Source: Dictyobacter vulcani
GTDB taxonomy: Bacteria; Chloroflexota; Ktedonobacteria; Ktedonobacterales; Ktedonobacteraceae
Direction: 5' to 3'
DNA length: 64,000 bases
Assembly: GCF_008974265.1 (NCBI RefSeq)
Contig: NZ_BKZW01000001.1
Span: forward strand, 992,001 to 1,056,000
Below are positions 1-9,532 of the stretch, one piece after another. The notes beneath the pieces were generated by a model. It saw nothing but the letters and a program-made list of their open reading frames with translations. It searched no databases and was not told the DNA's origin. Within the stretch, counting starts at the first letter, position 1. Every line of letters begins with the position of its first letter. The position numbers and the translations under genes are program-made.

Positions 1-51
1 AAACGGATAACAGGCACTCCCTCTTATTTAGAGACTAACAATTTCTATTTT

Positions 52-849
52 TTACCAACGAGGAGGTTGAGACTGGGTTGGCTCCTGGGGCTGCTGAGAC
101 TGCTGATTCCAGGGCTGCTGAAACTGCTGGTGATTGATTGGCTGACCGGGTGTAGCGGTCTGGGCTTCAGCTTCAATTTCAGCTCTTTCGGCAGTAGCGT
201 GTTCGGCACGGGCACGTCTGTCATTGCGTATATGACGCCAGATGTACAGAACAACCAGCACAACAATGGCGGCTACAACCACATACTCGAAGCTTTTGTA
301 GTATGGCTCGATGGTGGCCATGTTACCATTCAATACAACACCGGCATAAGCAAGTAAGACACACCATGGGAAAGAACCAACAAATGAATAAATACAGAAT
401 TTAATAAAAGACATCCTGGTGATGCCAGCTGGCAGGGAAATGTAGGTACGTACGACGGGAAGCAAACGCGAGAAAAACGCCGTTGCACTACCCCAACGCT
501 GGAAGAAGCGGTCCGCTAAATCAGCATCGTGCTGTGAGATCAAAACATAGCGGCCATACTTTAGCATCAACGGACGACCACCTTTATAGCCGATCCAATA
601 CGCTAAGATAGAACCAATAAGACATCCCACGGCACCGGACAAACCTAACAGCACAACACCAACAGGAGTACTCACGCCTGGAAGAAGCTTATGCTGGGCT
701 AATAATAATCCTGCCACGGGCATGACGATTTCACTGGGCAAGGGAATACAACAGCTTTCAATCGCCATCGCCAACACGATACCTAATAGACCAGTTGAGA
801 TATAGAGGTTGGTAATAAAAGTCGTTAAAAGATCCGAAATCTGGGCCAC
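52..849 (-). CDS. DedA family membrane protein
   Basis: 265-residue DedA/SNARE-associated family integral membrane protein. Visible features are an N-terminal hydrophobic segment followed by the family-typical ESCCIPLPSE stretch near residue 31, a glycine-rich membrane segment, the FSRLLPVVRTYISLPAG stretch (DedA signature with the conserved Arg and Pro) around residues 125-145, and two further hydrophobic helices. Residues from about 210 to the end are a charged then Gln/Pro-rich tail that is not part of the family core. The GTG start at 847-849 is preceded by a strong AAGGAGG five bases upstream. DedA proteins are membrane transporters/flippases, linked in some species to undecaprenyl phosphate or phosphatidylethanolamine recycling; the substrate here is unknown. 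Confidence 0.9.
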   Translation of the reverse strand: MAQISDLLTTFITNLYISTGLLGIVLAMAIESCCIPLPSEIVMPVAGLLLAQHKLLPGVSTPVGVVLLGLSGAVGCLIGSILAYWIGYKGGRPLMLKYGRYVLISQHDADLADRFFQRWGSATAFFSRLLPVVRTYISLPAGITRMSFIKFCIYSFVGSFPWCVLLAYAGVVLNGNMATIEPYYKSFEYVVVAAIVVLVVLYIWRHIRNDRRARAEHATAERAEIEAEAQTATPGQPINHQQFQQPWNQQSQQPQEPTQSQPPRW

Positions 850-946
850 GTCTGCCTCCTTCGTAGAGCTTGCAATTTTGCCTCATACTAGCACATTTTA
901 TCGAAAGAGGCTAGGATCATCGGTCCTGAAAAAAGGGCACCAGCAT

Positions 947-2056
947 TTATTCATCATCACGTCCTGGGGCCAGATTGCGTGAGGAGCGACGTGTTTTCGG
1001 TGGCTCAACCTGCTGTGCCAGCTCGCCTTTTAGTGCATCATCATCATACATATATGGTGCGCGGCGCACAAGCGGTTTTTTCAAATTTCCAGTTGAAATT
1101 TTTTGATCGAATACTTCTGTTTCAGGATCTGTATATTGGTACTTTTGGGAGGATAACGGCTCTTGATGCGACGCAAAAGAGCGATAAGAGCTATCCGGAT
1201 CTGGACTGGCATCAACAATGCGCCGACCTCTTCGTGGATAATCCTCTGGATCACTATCTTGTTGCGCACGAGCGTTCTGACGATATCCATGTGAAGTAGG
1301 CGGCTTCTGAACAGGCCGTTGTTTATTAGTATCTTGATAGCGTGACAAAGGTGCAGAAGGACGCCGTGAACGATAGTCAGTATAATCCTCCGAAAAGCCC
1401 TCTTCGGCACGCTGGGATGCTTCCTGACGAGCAATACGCAAAGCCCGCGACTGAAACTGGCCTCTGGTCATTTCTGATTGATAGCCAGGAAAACCTGGTG
1501 GGTTGAGACGCCGTGTGGTTGCCCGTCGGCTGGGGCTCTCAGTATCACGTCGAGATGGTTGCCTTGATGCAGGCATGCCCTGTTGTGTCGAAGGCGATCG
1601 ATACGCCGGATATTGATCTGAGTCAGTATAACGTGAGGAAGGTGCCGGGAGTTGCCGCCGGGGAGCGGGAAGATAGCGTAGATCATCTTCATAGTCTTCG
1701 TCTCTGACTCCACGAGCAGACGGCATATCTTCTTGCGCTTCTATATAAAAGGTTCTGGCAACCCGTTCAGGCACTTCTCGATATTCATAGATAACCTGTT
1801 GAGGTTCAGCATAAAACTCCTCTTCTTCTTCCATTTCGGTGTGCACATGCTCATCATGGCGACGTGAGAGGTAAGCAAAAAGAGTTAAAGAGATGGGAAT
1901 GCTAAGGAGTAAGGCCGCCAAACCACCGATCAAGCCCCCTAAAACCCAGGAATTCAAAGTATTCGCGTACCAGAGAACAACCGCAGCACCTATAATAAAC
2001 ACAAGTGCCGCAGCAACAGCCTTTAACAAAGGCCCGCTTCCTTTCTGAGCTCCCAC
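947..2056 (-). CDS. Membrane-anchored low-complexity protein, function unknown
   Basis: 369 residues. Two hydrophobic segments lie at about residues 11-30 and 38-62, separated by a short glycine/serine turn, so the protein is probably a hairpin anchored in the membrane. The remaining 300 residues are highly polar and look disordered: an acidic patch (EMEEEEEF near residue 75) followed by stretches rich in Arg, Ser, Tyr, Asp, Pro and Gln. I recognise no domain. The GTG start lacks a clear ribosome binding site. It lies downstream of lexA on the same strand with a 265-bp gap, so co-transcription is uncertain. Confidence 0.7.
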   Translation of the reverse strand: MGAQKGSGPLLKAVAAALVFIIGAAVVLWYANTLNSWVLGGLIGGLAALLLSIPISLTLFAYLSRRHDEHVHTEMEEEEEFYAEPQQVIYEYREVPERVARTFYIEAQEDMPSARGVRDEDYEDDLRYLPAPRRQLPAPSSRYTDSDQYPAYRSPSTQQGMPASRQPSRRDTESPSRRATTRRLNPPGFPGYQSEMTRGQFQSRALRIARQEASQRAEEGFSEDYTDYRSRRPSAPLSRYQDTNKQRPVQKPPTSHGYRQNARAQQDSDPEDYPRRGRRIVDASPDPDSSYRSFASHQEPLSSQKYQYTDPETEVFDQKISTGNLKKPLVRRAPYMYDDDALKGELAQQVEPPKTRRSSRNLAPGRDDE

Positions 2057-2226
2057 AAAACATTGGGACTCACAACAGAAAAATCCCTACAATCCTATTA
2101 GTTGGAGTATACCAAACTTGGTGAAAGAGTACAAGGGCATAGGTCATTCAGGAGGGGTGACAGGGGCAAGAACAAGCGAAAGTGCATATAGGATGGCATA
2201 TATTCAACATTTTCGGATAATACAAA

Positions 2227-2286
2227 CACAAGGCGAAGCACCAAGAGATATCTCGATACGTGTATCTGCGACTGCTTCGCCTTGTG
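2227..2286. repeat. Long inverted repeat downstream of lexA
   Basis: A perfect 14-bp inverted repeat (CACAAGGCGAAGCA at 2227-2240 and its complement at 2273-2286) encloses a 32-base loop that has its own small inverted repeat (GATAC/GTATC). It begins 37 bases past the lexA stop. Neither strand has a T run after it, so it is not a canonical intrinsic terminator; it may be a 3' end structure of the lexA transcript. Confidence 0.6.
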
Positions 2287-2322
2287 TGCGCCGTCCAAAC
2301 TCCAGGAATGCCTGATAGTTTC

Positions 2323-2967
2323 TCAGGCAGCAGTAATGCATTGCCGGAAGATCGCCACCACTTTACCCTGAATCTGCCATTCACGATCCCAGATAGTTTT
2401 AGGGATCATAATAGGATCAAGCTCAGAGTTAGCAGGTTGTAAACGGACACGGTCGTGGTCTTTTTCCTGGAAGAAGCGTTTGAGTGTAGCGCTCCCGCTC
2501 ACCCCTTCTTGCATATGAACAGCGACAACGATGTCTCCATCGCGACAGGTGGCCTGTTTTTTAATCACCACATAGTCCCCATCACAGATGTGATCCTCAA
2601 TCATTGAGCGTCCACGCACGACCAGGGCATAGGTATTCTCTGTATCTGTAAAATTTTGGCCCACATCGACTGATTCAGTTGCACCCTCGAAAATATCCAG
2701 GGGCTCCCCAGCTGCGATTTTGCCCATGACAGGGATACCGTCTTGAGTCTGCTTGGTCAACTTAATGCCACGGCTCTTTTTCGCCTGGCGAGAGATCAAG
2801 CCCTTTTTTTCTAGCATGGTGAGATGATAGTCAACATGGCCGGTGCTGGCAATATTTAATTCGCGACCAATCTCTCGATTGGTGGGGGGCATCCCCTCAG
2901 ATTTCATATAATTCACAATGAAATCATACATGCGGCGCTGTATTTCGCTGGCTTGCTCCAACGACAT
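2323..2967 (-). CDS. lexA: LexA repressor
   Basis: SOS-response repressor with self-cleaving peptidase activity, 214 residues. The N-terminal winged helix-turn-helix covers about residues 5-70 (PPTNREIGRELNIAS is the recognition region). The Ala-Gly cleavage bond is at about residues 86-87 (GKIAAGEP), the catalytic Ser at about 121 (VRGRSMIED) and the catalytic Lys at about 163 (SATLKRFF), all in standard S24 order. The ATG at 2965-2967 is chosen over an in-frame GTG at 3010-3012 because AGGAG lies 8 bases upstream of the ATG. I could not identify a confident LexA operator in the 340-bp upstream region, so autoregulation is expected but not shown. Confidence 0.95.
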   Translation of the reverse strand: MSLEQASEIQRRMYDFIVNYMKSEGMPPTNREIGRELNIASTGHVDYHLTMLEKKGLISRQAKKSRGIKLTKQTQDGIPVMGKIAAGEPLDIFEGATESVDVGQNFTDTENTYALVVRGRSMIEDHICDGDYVVIKKQATCRDGDIVVAVHMQEGVSGSATLKRFFQEKDHDRVRLQPANSELDPIMIPKTIWDREWQIQGKVVAIFRQCITAA

Positions 2968-3307
2968 AGTATGGTCTCCTGCCTTTCTGAACACCTCAGC
3001 TAACTCCCCCACACAGCCAAAAACTAGAACGACTATTCCAAATGATCATACCACAACAGCACAAGCAATTCAAGCTTTTTTTGAACGTATTTTTCAAATA
3101 TTTATGCGTATAGCTTTCATATAAGGTATGTTTACGCTCAGGACTTGGCAGTGACTGTGGGTTTTGTTATACTCCCTTGATAGGGAACATTGAGATATGC
3201 GAAGCTATCCAAAGATGCGCATTGATTTGCGTCCAATACTTTGCTAGGTGTACAATAGAGGCATTGGTAATCGGCGGATCCATGCACGAAAGAGAGTCAT
3301 AAAAACT

Positions 3308-3844
3308 ATGGTAGAGATGACGGTTGAGAGCGTGCGCATAAACCTGGCTACGCAACAGCGAGTGGTCATCTTAAAAGCGACGAAGCAAGAGCGCTATCTC
3401 TTTATCTGGATAGCGTATGCAGAGGCATATGCGATTGCCGTTGAACTTCAGGGGACGACATCGCCGCGACCACTCACCCACGATCTCCTTAAAAATGTTA
3501 TTGAAGAATTACATGCAAAAATTGAAAGCATCGTAATCTCTGATTTGATTGATGAGATCTACTACGCCCGCATTGTACTCGATGTAGATGGACGCCATGT
3601 AGAGATCGATTCTCGGCCAAGTGATGCGATTGCGTTAGCCGTGCGGACTAAAACAACCATTTATGTCGATGAAAGTGTCCTGGAACGTGCTGGCGTTGTT
3701 CCTGAACAGGATGAAGAGCCGCAACCTCCGATGGTGAAATCTGATATCAAGCACGAAGATGAGTCCGAAGAAGAGGAGAATCTGGATGCGTATCGTGATT
3801 TCATTAATAGTCTGGATGTCCTGGATGAATTCGGCAAAGATTAG
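3308..3844 (+). CDS. Bifunctional nuclease (BFN, DUF151) domain protein
   Basis: 178 residues. Residues about 20-135 match the BFN/DUF151 domain: an aromatic-rich strand (YLFIWIAYAEAYAIAVEL), PRPLTHDLLKN, and the hallmark DSRPSDAIALAVR near residue 100. BFN-domain proteins have reported RNase/DNase activity in plants and bacteria, but the physiological role is poorly defined. The last 45 residues are strongly acidic (ESEEEEN) and likely unstructured. The ATG at 3308 is used because the domain begins soon after it; an in-frame upstream ATG at 3248 would add 20 basic residues. The 3' end overlaps the convergent gene at 3841 by four bases. Confidence 0.85.
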   Translation: MVEMTVESVRINLATQQRVVILKATKQERYLFIWIAYAEAYAIAVELQGTTSPRPLTHDLLKNVIEELHAKIESIVISDLIDEIYYARIVLDVDGRHVEIDSRPSDAIALAVRTKTTIYVDESVLERAGVVPEQDEEPQPPMVKSDIKHEDESEEEENLDAYRDFINSLDVLDEFGKD

Positions 3845-4446
3845 TTGGTTGAACCTGCTGTCTTGCTCGCGCGCATGTCTGTTTCTGTGCGTCTATCGAC
3901 CGTCAGATACGCTTTGACAATAATTTTCAAGAGATGCACGAGTATACGCGAACAAATGCCATAGACAATCACCGCTAATAGTGTGTAGGGCTCTACATAC
4001 ATAAATAGTTCCTGGTGCAATGGGGGTAGCAGGATATGAAATGGTAGTAGCGCCAGTTCACTGCTCGCATACACACCATTCACCCATACCAACGTGGTAG
4101 CGGAATGCCAGATCTTGAGCGTGAAACGCAGTAATAGCAGTAATTGCAGACCCACAAAACACATGCCTATACCTAAAGGTACCAAACGTAACACAAATGC
4201 AGGTATGAGTTGAGGCCACCTCCAAACTTGCCAGAGAGGATACGCGGGCCTGTCATGCTGAGTAGATGGTGGTTGAAAGGTTGCCCCACTGGAGGTCGGG
4301 ACAGGAACAGTAGTATAGAGCTCAGGTAACTTGTCTTGATTACCCTGACCAGACAGAACCGAAGCAGATCTGGGTACCGGCTCCGTGGGCGAATCGTGTT
4401 CATCTATTTCTTCAGCTTTTCTTCGGACAAAATGTAACCCCTTCAT
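3841..4446 (-). CDS. Hypothetical membrane protein
   Basis: 201 residues, no recognised family. The first 75 residues are polar and Pro/Ser/Thr-rich. Hydrophobic segments follow at about 82-110, 120-145 and 155-178, and the protein ends in a basic tail. The arrangement resembles small YggT-like proteins, but the similarity is too weak to call. The ATG at 4444-4446 has GGGGAG 8 bases upstream and is preferred to a GTG at 4468-4470. Its stop codon overlaps the stop of the convergent BFN gene, and no hairpin separates them. Confidence 0.65.
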   Translation of the reverse strand: MKGLHFVRRKAEEIDEHDSPTEPVPRSASVLSGQGNQDKLPELYTTVPVPTSSGATFQPPSTQHDRPAYPLWQVWRWPQLIPAFVLRLVPLGIGMCFVGLQLLLLLRFTLKIWHSATTLVWVNGVYASSELALLPFHILLPPLHQELFMYVEPYTLLAVIVYGICSRILVHLLKIIVKAYLTVDRRTETDMRASKTAGSTN

Positions 4447-4535
4447 AGATGCATCTCCCCTGGTGCACACAGATAGAACGACACATCAACTTGCCACTAT
4501 ATCTGTCTCTATTCACTACCTGCTGGCATAACTTA

Positions 4536-5870
4536 TCACACTGGATAACGTCTGAGAATATCATCATATGTCTCACGACGTTCCATTATACATATCTGTT
4601 CCTCATCAATCATTATTACGGCTGGCCGTGGAACGAGGTTGTAATTACTAGCCATAGGTAAACAATAGGCACCAGAGGTTGGTAAACAAACTAGATCCCC
4701 TTCATGTAACGCTGGTAATTGCACCTGTTCAATTAACATATCGCCAGATTCACAGTAACGTCCAGAAAGACAATAGGTCTGGTCGGAGTCTTTATCCATA
4801 TATTCAGGCGCGATAGCAGTATATTGTGCATCATAGAGAGCCGGACGAATATTGTCAGCCATACCACCATCAACAAAAAGATAATGAATTCCGCCAGGCG
4901 TGGCTTTAGTGGCACCAATACGATAGAGAGCAACTCCGGCTCGCGCAATGATCGAACGCCCCGGCTCCAATACCAGCATCGGCATGGCCGCTGGTAGTTG
5001 TGACTGAAGTTGCTCGACTTTACGCTGCAAGGCTTGTGCCAATAACGCAATATCAGGCATCTGCTGTGCTTCTGCAGTATCAATACCCCAACCGCCTCCT
5101 GGACTGATCTCTTCAGGCCACCAGCCGGTCTCCTGCTGTACCGCACAGGCCAGCGCCAACAAACGTTCCAGACACTCTTCATACGGCCGCGTCTCGCGTA
5201 ACAGGGTTCCACTATGGGCGTGCAAACCCACAAGCTGTAATTGATCTTCCTGAAGGATGCGTAGCAGGGCAGCTTTTGCTTCTCCAGATTGCAATGGAAA
5301 ACCAAACTTGGCTGCGGCATGCCCGGTCTGCAAATATTTATGGGTATCTGTCGCAACATCCGGGGCGATACGCAGTAAAACCTGGGGGCGTTGCTGGTAT
5401 TGTCGCGCGATGCGTGTTAAACGTTCAAGCTCATGCCAATTATCTAAAATAATACGCCCTATCCCCAGTTTCAGCGCCAGTTCCAGCTCAGCTTCAGATT
5501 TATTATTTCCATGAAAAGAGATATGTTTCATCGGAAAAGCAGCCTGTTGTGCCACGAGTATTTCGCCACCCGAAACCACATCCAGACCCAGATCCTGTTC
5601 GGCTAACAGTCGCGCAAGGTGAGGAGAAATATACGCCTTAGAAGCATACAGAAAACGTACGGACGAGGCACTATATTGTGTAGTAAAAGCCTGCTGATAT
5701 GCGACACATGCATTAATAATAGTACTGCGATCATATATATAAAGTGGCGTACCATAGGTATGAGCCAGTTCACGCAAGCTTTTCCCGGCGATAGTTAGCT
5801 GTCCGTCTGCAGAAATCGTGGTAGTATCAGGAAGGAGTTGGAGGTTAACAGCACGTTGTGGCGATAACAT
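4536..5870 (-). CDS. lysA: Diaminopimelate decarboxylase
   Basis: 444 residues. PLP-dependent fold-III decarboxylase that converts meso-diaminopimelate to L-lysine, the last step of lysine synthesis. Evidence: PLP-binding Lys in YASKAY at about residue 78, HGNNKSE, HAHSGT, the phosphate-binding GGGWGID, EPGRSIIARAG, the substrate/dimer-interface Cys in GRYCESGD (usually GPxCESxD) and the C-terminal GAYCLPMASNYN (GAYxxxMxSxYN). Order and length are normal for LysA. The ATG at 5868-5870 has GAAAGG 9 bases upstream; in-frame upstream codons would add 21 residues with no family match. It is transcribed divergently from gltX. Confidence 0.93.
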   Translation of the reverse strand: MLSPQRAVNLQLLPDTTTISADGQLTIAGKSLRELAHTYGTPLYIYDRSTIINACVAYQQAFTTQYSASSVRFLYASKAYISPHLARLLAEQDLGLDVVSGGEILVAQQAAFPMKHISFHGNNKSEAELELALKLGIGRIILDNWHELERLTRIARQYQQRPQVLLRIAPDVATDTHKYLQTGHAAAKFGFPLQSGEAKAALLRILQEDQLQLVGLHAHSGTLLRETRPYEECLERLLALACAVQQETGWWPEEISPGGGWGIDTAEAQQMPDIALLAQALQRKVEQLQSQLPAAMPMLVLEPGRSIIARAGVALYRIGATKATPGGIHYLFVDGGMADNIRPALYDAQYTAIAPEYMDKDSDQTYCLSGRYCESGDMLIEQVQLPALHEGDLVCLPTSGAYCLPMASNYNLVPRPAVIMIDEEQICIMERRETYDDILRRYPV

Positions 5871-6080
5871 AAAAGACGACCTTTCATCAGAGGAGTGCGT
5901 CCAGCGCATGCCATATACGCTCTTGAAAAGCAATCATAGATACGGCTCGCACCAGACTGGCTTTGCCCACACCGTTGCAGGCAGCAAAATATCCCGCTGA
6001 GCACGCTATTCAGTACAGTTATGCTATGTTACAATAGATTGGTAATGTAGTAAAGAAGTTGAAGGAGAACCATTCTTCGT

Positions 6081-7603
6081 ATGACACAGACTGACAACCG
6101 TATGGAGGGGCAACTATCGTCGGTGAGTACAAAAACTCCTCGCCTGCGTTTCGCACCTAGCCCTACCGGATTTCTACACATTGGTGCATTTCGGACCGCC
6201 CTTTTTAGCTGGCTCTATGCCCGCCACAGCGGTGGCAAGTTCATTTTACGCATTGAAGACACAGACCTGGCACGCACTGTAGAAGGAGCGGTTGAAGATT
6301 TTACGAGTGGACTAGAATGGTTGGGCATGGATGTCGATGAGGGTCCGGTCATTGGTGGACCCTATGGCCCCTATTATCAGGTACAGCGTAAGGCTCTTTA
6401 TCAGCAATATGCAAGCCAATTAATAGCATCAGGACACGCTTACCATTGCTATTGCACACCTGAGCGCCTGGACGAGATGCGCAAAGAGCAGATCGCCAAT
6501 AAGCTCCCCCCCGCTACGATCGGCGCTGCCGCTATCTGAGCGCTGAAGAGAGAGCCGCCCATGAGGCCGCCGGAGAATCCTGGACGGTGCGCTTTGCGAT
6601 GCCCTTAGAAGGCGAAACAGTGGTTCCAGATAAATTGCATGGCGACATGGTGTTTAAGAATAGCGATCTGGATGACACCGTGATCCTCAAAACAAATGGT
6701 CTGGCCCCCTACCACCTGGCTCATTTAGTTGATGACCACCTGATGGGCATTACCCATGTCTTGCGTGGTGAAGAGTGGATCTCCAGTGCGCCACGCCACG
6801 TCCAGATTTATCGGGCACTTGGTTGGGAGACGCCATTGTACTACCATGTGCCAAATGTGCTGGGTAAGGATAAAAAGAAACTCAGCAAACGTCGCAATGC
6901 TCCTTCCTGGTCCGATTATAAGAAAGAAGGCTATCTTCCAGAAGCGGTCTTTAACTTTCTGGCGCTTCTAGGCTGGGCTTACGATGATCAGACTGAACTC
7001 TTTACCAAAGAAGAGCTGATTCAGGCTTTTTCACTAGAAAAAGTGGGTATCTCTTCAGGTATCTATGATCCAGATAAACTGCTCTGGATGAATGGCGTCT
7101 ATATCCGAAAATTGTCTTTACAGGAACTGGTAGAGCGCACGCTGCCTTTTATGGAGCGCCCGGAGGCTGAGGGTGGCTTGCCCGATAGCATTCAGCGTCC
7201 ACTGGATCGTGACTATACGACACGCGTCCTGACACTGGAGCATGAGCGGCTGAAGACATTAGGCGAAGCTTCTCACGTCGTTTCTTTCTTTTATGAGAAA
7301 GAGATAGATTATGGGCTGGACATTTTGATTCAGAAGAAGATGGATGCCGCCAGTACCCATACTGCGCTGGTGAAGACACGCGAGTTGCTTAATAGTCTGG
7401 AGACATGGGAGCATAGCGATCTGGAAGCACGCCTGCGCGAACTGGTGACCACTCTTGGTATTAAAAATGGTCAGTTGTTTGGTACTATTCGTAGCGCTGT
7501 CAGCGGACGAACAGCCACCCCACCACTGTTCGAAATGATGGAAGTTCTTGGTCGTGATGTCTGCATGCAACGTATTGATCAGGCTATTGCTAAAGTAGCT
7601 TAG
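6081..7603 (+). CDS. gltX: Glutamyl-tRNA synthetase, frame interrupted at 6506-6512
   Basis: Class I synthetase that charges tRNA-Glu. The two reading frames 6081-6539 and roughly 6500-7603 together encode one GltX of about 507 residues. The first carries the HIGH motif ([18 protein letters not shown]) and the Rossmann start; the second carries the KMSKS equivalent (KKKLSKRRN) and the anticodon-binding domain. The break lies in a run of seven C (6506-6512). With eight C the protein would read continuously (…[18 protein letters not shown]…), and total length then becomes a multiple of three. Because the gene is essential and both halves look intact, a sequence error is more likely than a real pseudogene. 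AAGGAG lies 13 bases before the ATG. Confidence 0.9.
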
Positions 7604-7630
7604 CAGCGATACGCATGACTTTGTAACATA

Positions 7631-7665
7631 GGGCACTCATGATGGGTGCCCTTACGTCTTTTTAT
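7631..7665 (+). terminator. Intrinsic terminator of gltX
   Basis: GGGCAC (7631) pairs with GTGCCC, followed by a T-rich stretch (TTACGTCTTTTTA). It begins 27 bases after the gltX stop. Confidence 0.7.
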
Positions 7666-7696
7666 AGCGTTATTTCGCCAGGCTTTGAGGACACGT

Positions 7697-8353
7697 ATGA
7701 TTAATAAGGACTATATCTTACGGCTCGCGGAACAGATAGGATATGAAATCTCTATCCTGCTACGCCTGCGTAAGCGTAACCAATATGAGGATGAATTATT
7801 GGCTATTGATAATCTTCTCCTCAAATACACGGGAATGACCTCTCGCTTTATCAACTCTCTCTCGGATGAAATGTTGCTACAAAGCCTCTCCCCTCTTGGA
7901 AAGCTCAATGTTGATGCTGGTCTGTGGATCGCTTCGCTACTTAAGGAAGAGGGAGCAGCCTACGATGCGCTACATAATAGTCATGAAAGTTATTACCGCT
8001 ACACAAAATCTCTGTACCTGCTCTTAGAACTGCTCTATCAGGAACATGTTCCGTTCGATTCTGAGCTCTATCAGGAGACCACTGATCTGATTGCGAAGTT
8101 AACTGACTTCGAATTGCCTGAACAGTTAGAACCAAAGCTTTTCCGCTATTATGAACAAAGAGGGATGTATGCCCAGGCAGAAAATATCCTCTTTGACTAT
8201 CTGGAGCATCATCCTTCAAAGGATATGCTTGAAGCTGGACACGCTTTTTATGAGCGGCTACAGAAAAAAAATACGGCAGACCTGGAGCTGGGTAATTTTT
8301 CTCAGGAAGAAGTGCTTGAGGGAATTGAGCAATTAAACCAATTTACAATCTAG
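7697..8353 (+). CDS. DUF6483-like protein of unknown function
   Basis: 218 residues, soluble and predicted almost entirely helical. The opening MINKDYILRLAEQIGYEI and the following pattern of helical repeats with LLLEL and YYEQRGMYAQAEN recall the DUF6483 family and tetratricopeptide-like helices near residues 140-190. No catalytic motif is visible. TTGAGG lies 6 bases before the ATG at 7697. A GTG at 7646 is in frame but lies within the gltX terminator, so it is rejected. The gene stands alone between gltX and a membrane protease. Confidence 0.7.
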   Translation: MINKDYILRLAEQIGYEISILLRLRKRNQYEDELLAIDNLLLKYTGMTSRFINSLSDEMLLQSLSPLGKLNVDAGLWIASLLKEEGAAYDALHNSHESYYRYTKSLYLLLELLYQEHVPFDSELYQETTDLIAKLTDFELPEQLEPKLFRYYEQRGMYAQAENILFDYLEHHPSKDMLEAGHAFYERLQKKNTADLELGNFSQEEVLEGIEQLNQFTI

Positions 8354-8398
8354 GAAACGTTTATAGGTTCGCTACACAAAAACACACATCAGAACCAG

Positions 8399-8416
8399 AA
8401 TCCACACAAGGATTCC
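8399..8416. repeat. Short hairpin after DUF6483-like gene
   Basis: GAATCC-acacaa-GGATTC, a 6-bp stem 45 bases after the stop, within a stretch that has several partly complementary segments. There is no T run, so terminator function is uncertain. Confidence 0.35.
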
Positions 8417-8537
8417 GTTGCCCGGAACTATGAGGTTCTTCCTGGCCCCTGGACAAATAACACCTTTATTGATTACACTTACTTAACATCTTTTAACATT
8501 CTCTTAAAGGAATACACTAAGAAAGTTCGTGTAATCA

Positions 8538-9224
8538 ATGGCATTAACACAAGCAAAAACTGTCTTTTTACCGAGAAGAGGAAGTCGTGTGTCATCAGTA
8601 AAATCTTCTCAACTCGTCTACTCAACTCCAGGCAAAACCTGGCGTTGGATGTGGCCTGATATTCTCATGCGCATTATTCCGATGGGCACGGTCCCTCTCA
8701 TCTATATTGCTATCTTTCATTTACCACTGGCATTTTTAGGGCTGACCCTGACTTCAGTTCCGCTGCATCTTCTCGTTGGCTTACTGGTAGGTACAGGCAT
8801 GGCTGCCTTTGCGGCGACATATCGCATGTTCATTGTTGGACCCTGGTTCCGCAAACCAACTGCATGGGATCAATGCATACAAACGCTCTTCTACCTCTTT
8901 GTGAATGGACCGGTTGAAGAACTGTTTTTCCGGGGTTTCATGCTGGCGGTCATAGCCCAATGGACCCACTCGCTCTTTTTTGGCTGGTTAGTCAGCTGTA
9001 TTGTGTATACTCTTTATCATCGCCTGGGTAAATGGAACTGGCGCAGTGTCGGTGGGGTTGGATTGGCAGGACTGGTCTTTAGTCTGGTGTATCTGGCACT
9101 CCCAGGACCACATTCTCTGCTGGCAGTTATTATTGTTCATGGTTTCACAACCAGCGGCTTCCTCAGTTGGGGTGATGAGGTGCTCTATCAGCGGTGGAAA
9201 CGCTTACAACCAAAGGCACAATAA
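8538..9224 (+). CDS. CPBP family intramembrane metalloprotease
   Basis: 228 residues, about six hydrophobic segments. The CPBP (Rce1/CAAX-protease-like, ABI) signature is present: EELFFRG (EExxxR) near residue 120, an aromatic-rich segment with a His (VYTLYHR, motif 2) and HGFTTSG (H of motif 3) near residue 203. These residues form the glutamate/histidine active site in the membrane. Substrates of bacterial members are mostly unknown; roles include bacteriocin immunity and prenyl-protein processing. The ATG at 8538 has only a poor ribosome binding site; a GTG at 8589 has AGAGGA 6 bases upstream and may be the true start, which would remove 17 residues ahead of the first membrane segment. Confidence 0.8.
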   Translation: MALTQAKTVFLPRRGSRVSSVKSSQLVYSTPGKTWRWMWPDILMRIIPMGTVPLIYIAIFHLPLAFLGLTLTSVPLHLLVGLLVGTGMAAFAATYRMFIVGPWFRKPTAWDQCIQTLFYLFVNGPVEELFFRGFMLAVIAQWTHSLFFGWLVSCIVYTLYHRLGKWNWRSVGGVGLAGLVFSLVYLALPGPHSLLAVIIVHGFTTSGFLSWGDEVLYQRWKRLQPKAQ

Positions 9225-9532
9225 GAATTAAGTAATATAATCAAGCTGCGACGAATTTCAGCACCAACACGTATTGATTGTAGGAATAAAACAGCTTAAA
9301 GCCATCCATACCCACAGGGTGTGAGTAATGGCTGGATAAAGACTCAAGCATCATACTGAACCAGGGAAAAACGTGCTGGAAGCCAGCAATATCCATCCCG
9401 GAGATTTATGATGTACACAAAAACGAGTAGCAACCTTTTGTGCTATATTCGTTACCGGGCTGTGCACAATTCGTCTACCCATTAGGTACAAAATATCTAG
9501 CAAGCAGATATTATCTATGTCTGGAGGTTCTC
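9225..9532. other. Intergenic region with one hairpin
   Basis: 308 bases between the CPBP protease and the sugar-nucleotide gene. An inverted repeat AGCCAT/ATGGCT spans 9300-9333 with a partly paired interior (ACCC/GGTGT). It does not match a riboswitch consensus I know. The GGAGG before the next gene is at 9523-9527. Confidence 0.5.

Noticed and set aside
6490..6590. Programmed ribosomal frameshift in gltX
   Set aside because: Equivalent one-base gaps occur in three other genes, including ligA, which points to sequence error.
9300..9333. Hairpin ahead of the UDP-glucuronate decarboxylase-like gene considered as a riboswitch
   Set aside because: Does not match cobalamin, c-di-GMP or other consensus sequences that I know; kept only as a hairpin.
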